This document shows positions 57,699 to 64,000 of a stretch of 64,000 nt of DNA, in pieces. Source of the stretch: Diospyros lotus. Lineage: Eukaryota > Streptophyta > Magnoliopsida > Ericales > Ebenaceae. Position 1 is the first letter of the stretch. The number at the start of each line of letters is the position of its first letter. The notes under the pieces were generated by a model, which saw nothing but the letters and a program-made list of their open reading frames with translations, searched no databases and was not told the DNA's origin. Location of the stretch: the NCBI RefSeq assembly GCF_014633365.1, contig NC_068352.1, forward strand, positions 32,707,310 through 32,771,309, read 5' to 3'. A program made the translations under genes and the position numbers.

Positions 57699-58104
57699 GC
57701 TCCTATAGTTCTGCTGTCCAGTAACGGCTTAGTCTGTGTCCTCGACGAGCTTCCGTGACCACCCTACCCTTCAGATTTGCTGAAGCCTCAGATTGATTGT
57801 CGCTTCAATACTAATTTTTCAAATTCGAGTGTGTCTGATAGTCTTTCTTGACCTCTCTGCCTCGTAGGAATGATACTGTGTGATAGTGAAAGTGAAACGT
57901 GCTCCACAACGTAGGAGCTTTCTGTTCTCTTTTATGTTTATTTTTGGTTGAAATACGAATTGCTGACTTTAAATTCCTACTCTGAACCAATTGTAGACGT
58001 ATGTTTCTTATCTTCTCTTCGGGTAATCTTTACTTGTGTCTATATCCTATTCGGAAAGGAATGGTAAACCATGCATATTGATGCTTGCTCGTGGTAGAAA
58101 CGTC

Positions 58105-58514
58105 GTAATTTATATATTTTTATGTAATTTATATATTTTTTTGTGTAGTTATTTAGATTTTTGGTTATTTTGGTTATATTATTAGATAATATATTTTTGA
58201 ATAATTTAATTTTAATACTTTCAACTTTTTTTCACGATAATATGAATTTTTAGTTGTTTTGATTCACCCTTGAATAATGTATTTTTGAGTTAATTATATA
58301 TTTTAAAAATATAATTAAAATAACAAAAATGTAATTGGATCATGTATTGATAAAGTATGTAATTGATTTGAAAATACATGGTTTAGATATGTAATTAAGA
58401 TAATGAGAAGTTTAGTTTATTATAAAAAAAATTAAAGTATTAATTAAAATAATAAAAAATTTAAACGAATTTATAAAAAAGTAAAAATATAATAATTAAA
58501 TTATGAATTTAGCA
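58105..58514. repeat. Family A palindromic AT-rich element, copy 6
   Basis: Left GTAATTTATATATTTTTATG and right AATTAAATTATGAATTTAGC are inverse-type ends. The internal word ACGATAATATGAATTTTTAG and TTTAATTTTAATACTTTCAA are followed by inverted versions. It lies about 400 bp after the SEC61A stop codon. About 410 bp and more diverged than copy 4. Confidence 0.65.
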
Positions 58515-60704
58515 TGGCAGCAATAGTTGATATGCCTCTCAAAACTTGTAAAGAACTATACAAAGGTATATGTAGCATTGGTCCAACCATAAAGTCATAT
58601 ATGTCATGGCATAAGGCCTTTCAAATTAAATCGTCTCAAAATTTTAAAATTTATAATATTTATTTATTTTTTAATAATAAATATTTTATTAAAAATTAAA
58701 TACAAAACATTATAAATATTTTATAGTTATTGAATTTTAATTTTTTTTAATAAAATGATGAAATATTTTGTATAAAAAAATATATTATTTATTTTTTTAT
58801 AAAAAAAATAATACTTAAAGCCTCAACAAATCTTTTTTGCCTAGCCCAACTTCGATGGGCCGGCTCTGGGTATATGGATGTGGAGGTTAGCTGGACGAGT
58901 ACCGCGTGATGAACTTTTAGCTGTCTAAGCTACGCCAAACATAGGGCAAGAGGATCTGAGTTCTTCTGCTAAAAGTAGGTCTCTTATCACATCAGTCTTT
59001 GTGTGTGTGTGTGTGTGTTGTCATCCAACTTGAGTAAAGAGTTGGCGAGTAGGGTTCGCATGAAAAGGTGAAAGACCATCTAAAGTTGAGATGGCAGACT
59101 GTTGCCTTTCGTCCCCACATTCCTCTTCACTTGCCAGATGAAATAGTCCACAATTCTTAATAAAAAGTTTTAACCCTGAGTAATTAAAAGAAAGAATTAT
59201 AACTTTAGCTTAATATAATTAGGGGTTCTTAAATTATTAAAAAATATATTCTTTAACCCATCAACTAAAATTTTGAATTATTTCCTCATTCAGTCATTTT
59301 TTTTCATTACCTTTAACTCCTTAGTATTAAAGTATGAATTAGATGCGAGTTATAATCATGTGAAAATGATAGATGCATAAGAAAATTAAGGCGATATCGG
59401 TTGAAAATTAAAACAAAAAAATTATACTCTCAAACTTTTGAGTTTATCCCACCGCTAGCTTTCCACCCCTTAAGTCTGTTATCAGATTCTGTTCCACTGG
59501 CCTCCATGATTTTTTCGTTGGTATCAATTATTCTTAGTTGTCGTCATCGCGAGGACTAAAACTTTTGAGTATTATTAAGAAGTCAATAAATTTTTTTTTT
59601 TAATTTCAAGTAGCTCATTTTCCTTTCTCTCTCTTTAATATTCAAACCCTAAAATCAGTGCAACGACCACCACCACCACCGCCCATCCTACTTTGACCAC
59701 CACCACCATCGCAATCACCAATATGTGGGGAATTAGTTTTTCGTATTTTTGTGGTTATTATAAGGGATGATGTATAAAAATTTAGTCTGATATGCATAAA
59801 TTAATTTGACCTATTAAAAAGATTTAATCTTTCTTGTCACCATTAATCGAGCTATTAACTTTTAATTAATAAAAAAATTTAGATAAATTGAACGAAATAA
59901 TATATAAAGATTTTAGTTAAAAAATTAAAAAAAAAATCATATTTTTTAATAGTCTAAAAACCCATTATCCCATGTTCATGCTTGGGATTGGACTTAGACT
60001 ATCTAAAGGATACCAAATAAAGTCTTTAAGGCATTTTGAATTATTAAGACGTTAACATGGACTATTTTTGTGGACTATTTTTGTGAGAGTGCCTACCGCC
60101 CAAAGCATGGGGGAACCCAAATTTCAAATTTCCAATTCCATGGGGCCCTTCCACCCTTTGGGGTCCCAGTGGACAAAAAATATGTGGAGAAGAAGATTAT
60201 AGGACCCCCTCAAACTATTATAACTAAAAATAAGACAAAAGCTAGACTTAAGAGGGTTTAGGTAATTAGTCTTGTTTAGGGTCTCCCTTAGACATTTGGA
60301 ATAGGAAAGGATTGTCACTCAATTCACTTGTAGTGCTGCAAATATCATCTTCTCTTTATAAAATTGTTATATTATATGGTATGACTATTTATTATTATTA
60401 TTATTATTTCATGTCAACCAAAAGATTAATATTAGTTTATTAGTGGATGAAAATTTTCGCTACTAATGATATCGCGTTATGAATATTATTTTATTTGTAA
60501 ATAGGCTCGATATTTTTTAATGGTTTTATTTTTTAAGAAAACCAAATTTATGTGATCTAATGACTAAATATATTGAGAATAATTAACCAAAATTCAAATT
60601 TTTGTAATTCTTAACTACTATTAGTGTTGTCGTTAAAAGAAAATAATAAATTTATTTATTAAAAACGTGAGCTATGTTTTTGGTAGACACTTTAATCTCC
60701 TAGA
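58515..60704. other. AT-rich spacer, no gene seen
   Basis: No exon or RNA gene recognised. It contains a (GT)n run at about 58998-59018 and a CCA/CAC-rich stretch at 59665-59715. A less AT-rich island at 60080-60190 (GGGGAACCCAAATTTC, GGGGCCCTTCCACCC) has no identified function. Confidence 0.5.
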
Positions 60705-61085
60705 AATTGGGGGTGTGCAAATGAATGGCTCGATTATTAAGCTGACCAAAATGCACTAATCGATTGAAGCAAAGTTAGGAGCAAAATCGAAATGAACCGA
60801 CTAATTAACCCTCAAAATTGATTCAAATTGAAGAAATGCAAAAAAAAAGAAAAGAAAAAGTAACCAATAAAAAACACACAAAATCGAAAAAAATGACATC
60901 ATTTTATAAATATTAAAATAATATCATTTTAAAATTTAGCATGTTTGATTAGTTCACTTCATTTAATTAAAAAACTCAACTTTTGAGAAAAATTAGTCGA
61001 ACCAAATTGATACAAGAAAAAGATAGAATTGAACCGACAAATTCGATCTGTTTGGTTCGAATAATTCAAGTAAATTAAACTTTTA
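60705..61085. repeat. CGGTT-type dispersed repeat, copy 5
   Basis: Opens GGGGGTGTGCAAATGAATGG, a start often seen for this plant repeat type. It continues with AAATCGAAATGAACCGACTA and AAATGACATCATTTTA, and closes with GAATTGAACCGACAAATTCG and TTTGGTTCGAATAATTC. The ATGACATCATTTT word is shared with 63900-63920. Confidence 0.6.
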
Positions 61086-63790
61086 CTCTCGAATTATGCA
61101 TTGCATTTGAGCATACTTTTTGTTAGAACTTTTTGCCTTTTAGTGAGCTTTTGTTCATAACGCTCAAGAAAGAAATAATAAAATTATTTTTTTATAATTA
61201 AAAATTAAAATTAAAATTATAAAATAAATACAATAATATTATTTGTTAACTACACGGTATTTATTTGGACTATCAAATAGGCTAAGAAGATATTAATACA
61301 TTGTTCATAACATCAAATCAAATGTAGAATTAACTCAATTTTAGGTCTACACCAAATTATATCTTCCTCTAAATTTTATTTAAAAATTAAAAATTCAACT
61401 AACTATCAATTACCATCACGTGAATCTTTATTTAAATTATTTTATTTTTTACTCACACAATACAACCCGTTCTTTTAACAATTAATGAAGGTAATTAATT
61501 CATCTACTAATCAATCTCAAAACACAAAGTCTAAATACGACTCGTGAATTAGTAAGGAAGTGGCACGTGATTCAATCCTAATGAGTTGATCTAAAAATCA
61601 CTTGCAAAGTGTCTAAAATTGCCACATGACAAGATCAGGTGCCTCGATCATTAATAAACAAGACTCAATCGTTATGAGACTCAATTGCTATGACTTGGGG
61701 ATTCGGCACCATGCCTAGGGTCACATCTCAAATGAGGTTGTCAGCGAAAATCACACTCGACCTATCATTATATAAACTTACGTTGCACGCAAACACTTTA
61801 TAGGAGTCGTTTTCCCGTTTTCGAAATGTTTCTAAAACGTTTCATATTCTCGTTTTGAGCCATATTTATGCTTATTCTTTTAGAAAAAAATATCCGATTT
61901 CACGTTTCTATTTCCGTGCAACATAAATACAAACTATATAGAAGTTCTCAATTCTTTAGTGACAGATAAATATTTAGTCATTTCTTACTTATTTACTCTG
62001 CCCCATTATGTTATTATCATACTTTAAATCTTAAATATTAAATGTGAATAAATAAATGGAATGGAAGATTTGGTCGTCGTCAATGGAAACGTGGAATGTT
62101 AGGTAAGATAAAACCCTTTAAAAGACGATTGTGGAAAGATTTCCCACAAACATTGTGTGTGGTCATGGAACCTTAAAGCTATATATAGCCTACGCATATA
62201 ATGCATATATATATATATATTATTTATTATATACACAAAACCACAAGTATCATCTTGTTCTTTGGTAGGTCTGGAGGTCAATTCCGGGGGATTTTTGAAA
62301 ACATCAAAAGGATTTGTCTTGAAAGAATATTTGTTATTTGTTAAAAAAATGACGAATCCCGTATCGCAATGTCTCTTTCATTCACAACTAATATAAAGAT
62401 AATGTATGTTCTCTTATTCAACTTAGATCTAAGAAGATAAGTTAACTAAATTCAATTATCGATAAATTTAACTTCCGTCGATAAAACTTGAGGTTTATCT
62501 CAATATGGCCCAACAAATTCACTACTAACTCTTGGTCCGAAGAATTCGTCGCTAGCTCGAGAATTTTAGAGATAACTTTGAGTACTTTGACTCCCTTTGG
62601 CTATAACTGGAACTCTTACATGTAAGTTATTTGATTCATAAATATTATATATATCTCTATCACTCGATTTATATTAACTTAAACGTTAAATATTATACTA
62701 TAAAATTAATCCTATCATTTTTTATGAATATTTACATTGAAATAGACTTTTGTGAGCGATCCCAATCGATTATCAAACCGACTTAATAACCACACATTAC
62801 CAAGCCATATATAATTACATTAAATACTTTTCGGACAGAAAGTTAAAGGGAGAAACGTGGTGGGATCTTTGGGCTTAAAATACAAGGGAGAGGGTCCCAA
62901 TTGATGTGAAAGATAATGTCACGGCCACATCTCACGTCCCCTTCGTATGGTCTTTGCTTCACCGCAATTGCGATCGAATATACATATCTTTGGAATTTAG
63001 TTTGTGCGGACCACTCTTTTTTTTTATATTTTATCAATTTATTTTGATCATGACTTGTTATTGTCAAAATATAATGATAAATTTATTTTTAGTGGAAGAG
63101 TATTTCGATCGGAGCCTACAAATGACCTACAAAGAAGAAAATCGATGAAGGACACAGGTGACCTCCCGCACGACCCCTCTAATATTTAAGTCAATATTTT
63201 GGTTTGATTATAAAATGTAGAGAAAGTAAAATTGCAATCAGTACAGAGTTTTGAGCATATTTCAATCACATGAGAGTTTTTTTATTTATAGAGAGAATGA
63301 TACTTGAAAAGTCACATTCTTCGACAAGAGTATCGAATGCCCTTTTGGATTTGTAGTCGAGCACATGGGATGTTAGTTTGACTCATTTTTCACGGTCTCG
63401 TGTTCATAATATCTAGAGATTAGGTTTCTCAAGGTTTTTAAATCTTCCATAAGTGTCTCTCGCATTGTCTGGAGAAAGGCTTATAGACTTGGGTGTCTCA
63501 CGAATGTCTCATAAACAAGGGATTTCTTATGACTGAATAACCTATGAAACTCTCTTGAAAGGGTCCCTTGATGACAGCAAGAGAGACTTCTAAAATAGGT
63601 TACTCAGGTCTCTTAATGTAAAGTCAATCAGACCCTCGGTCTGAGGTCACTGTCACTCTAGTCTCTTAATCTCTGGTCTCTCAGTTACTCTATCAATATA
63701 ATTTATCGATAGGCTTGTGAGCATTTTTTTTTTAGTCAATGTAAGAACAAATTGACTTTTTGGTTATCATGATTGTGCGATTACTCTATG
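61086..63790. other. AT-rich spacer, no gene seen
   Basis: No convincing exon. 61600-61800 and 62400-62730 contain words reminiscent of decayed LTRs, the latter sharing ACTTAAACGTTAAATATTAT with 7285-7350. An (AT)n run is at about 62202-62221. 63540-63690 has reiterated GTCTCT words without a clear period. Confidence 0.5.
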
Positions 63791-64000
63791 TTTACATATT
63801 GAACTGAGTTGATTGAAATAAATGAATCAATTTATCGATTGGTTCGGTTCGGTTCGATCTCTATATTAAAAAAAAAAATGAAATAAACGAATCAATCGAA
63901 ATGTCAAAAATGACGTCATTTTTTGCACTTTGTTACTTCAATTTTTTTTTTATTTTTGGTTTTTCCCTTTTTTTTTGTCAGTTAAGTTTTTTTAATTTTT
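63791..64000. repeat. CGGTT-type dispersed repeat, copy 6 (cut by window edge)
   Basis: ATTGGTTCGGTTCGGTTCGA is followed by TCTCTATATT, an A-run, AATGAAATAAACGAATCAAT and CGAAATGTCAAAAATGACG. The same order of words is found at 44330-44400. Continues beyond the window. Confidence 0.65.

Noticed and set aside
1..64000. Bacterial-type features (operons, CRISPR arrays, ribosome-binding sites) and complete tRNA or rRNA genes
   Set aside because: None seen. Intron-containing genes and plant repeats throughout make this a plant nuclear sequence.

Overview
This is nuclear DNA from a flowering plant, most likely a eudicot. The signs are AT-rich spacers, GT-AG introns, Ser-rich BES1/BZR1 coding sequence, plant-type regulatory motifs and many plant transposon families. 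Six protein-coding genes can be read, five of them complete. Exon joins were worked out by eye from reading frame, splice dinucleotides and family similarity; no transcript data were available.

Layout. (1) 1-3680, minus: BES1/BZR1-homologue transcription factor (BEH4 type), with its 3' end outside the window. (2) 3.7-10.6 kb: AT-rich spacer with a SINE, two copies of a palindromic AT-rich element (family A) and an isolated promoter-like island near 8.2-8.6 kb. (3) 10594-15134, minus: three-exon gene for a probable organelle protein with a cysteine cluster. (4) 17706-25139, plus: ten-exon gamma-glutamyl hydrolase, with an RTE-type LINE remnant in an intron. (5) 27937-35892, plus: eight-exon DNA polymerase delta subunit 3 with a C-terminal PCNA-binding motif and an E2F site upstream; its introns hold a LINE fragment and a solo LTR. 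(6) 37014-42134, minus: four-exon short homologue of ubiquitin-domain-containing protein UBTD1/2. Its introns hold a solo LTR and a hAT-like element nested in a PIF/Harbinger-like element. (7) 42.5-48 kb: transposon-rich spacer with two related LTRs in opposite orientation and a broken Ty3/gypsy gag. (8) 48.2-57.7 kb, plus: SEC61 alpha, with a tandemly amplified 5' leader and a 4.9 kb last intron. (9) 57.7-64 kb: AT-rich spacer with repeats only.

The most striking object is a 2.9 kb non-autonomous LTR retrotransposon (52572-55482) in the last intron of SEC61 alpha, in the same orientation as the gene. It has two LTRs of about 350 bp, an initiator-Met primer-binding site, a gag fragment, a chromodomain tail and a polypurine tract. 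Most of its pol region is replaced by intronless pieces of host genes. One matches a UBA2-type RNA-binding protein. Another matches SEC63, the translocon partner of the SEC61 channel it sits in. All captured pieces carry frameshifts.

The genes are ordinary housekeeping or regulatory genes (brassinosteroid signalling, folate turnover, DNA replication, ER protein import) and do not form one pathway. Several dispersed repeat families recur: a six-copy palindromic AT-rich element, a CGGTT-type family, and a unit of about 121 bp present in inverted orientation at two loci.
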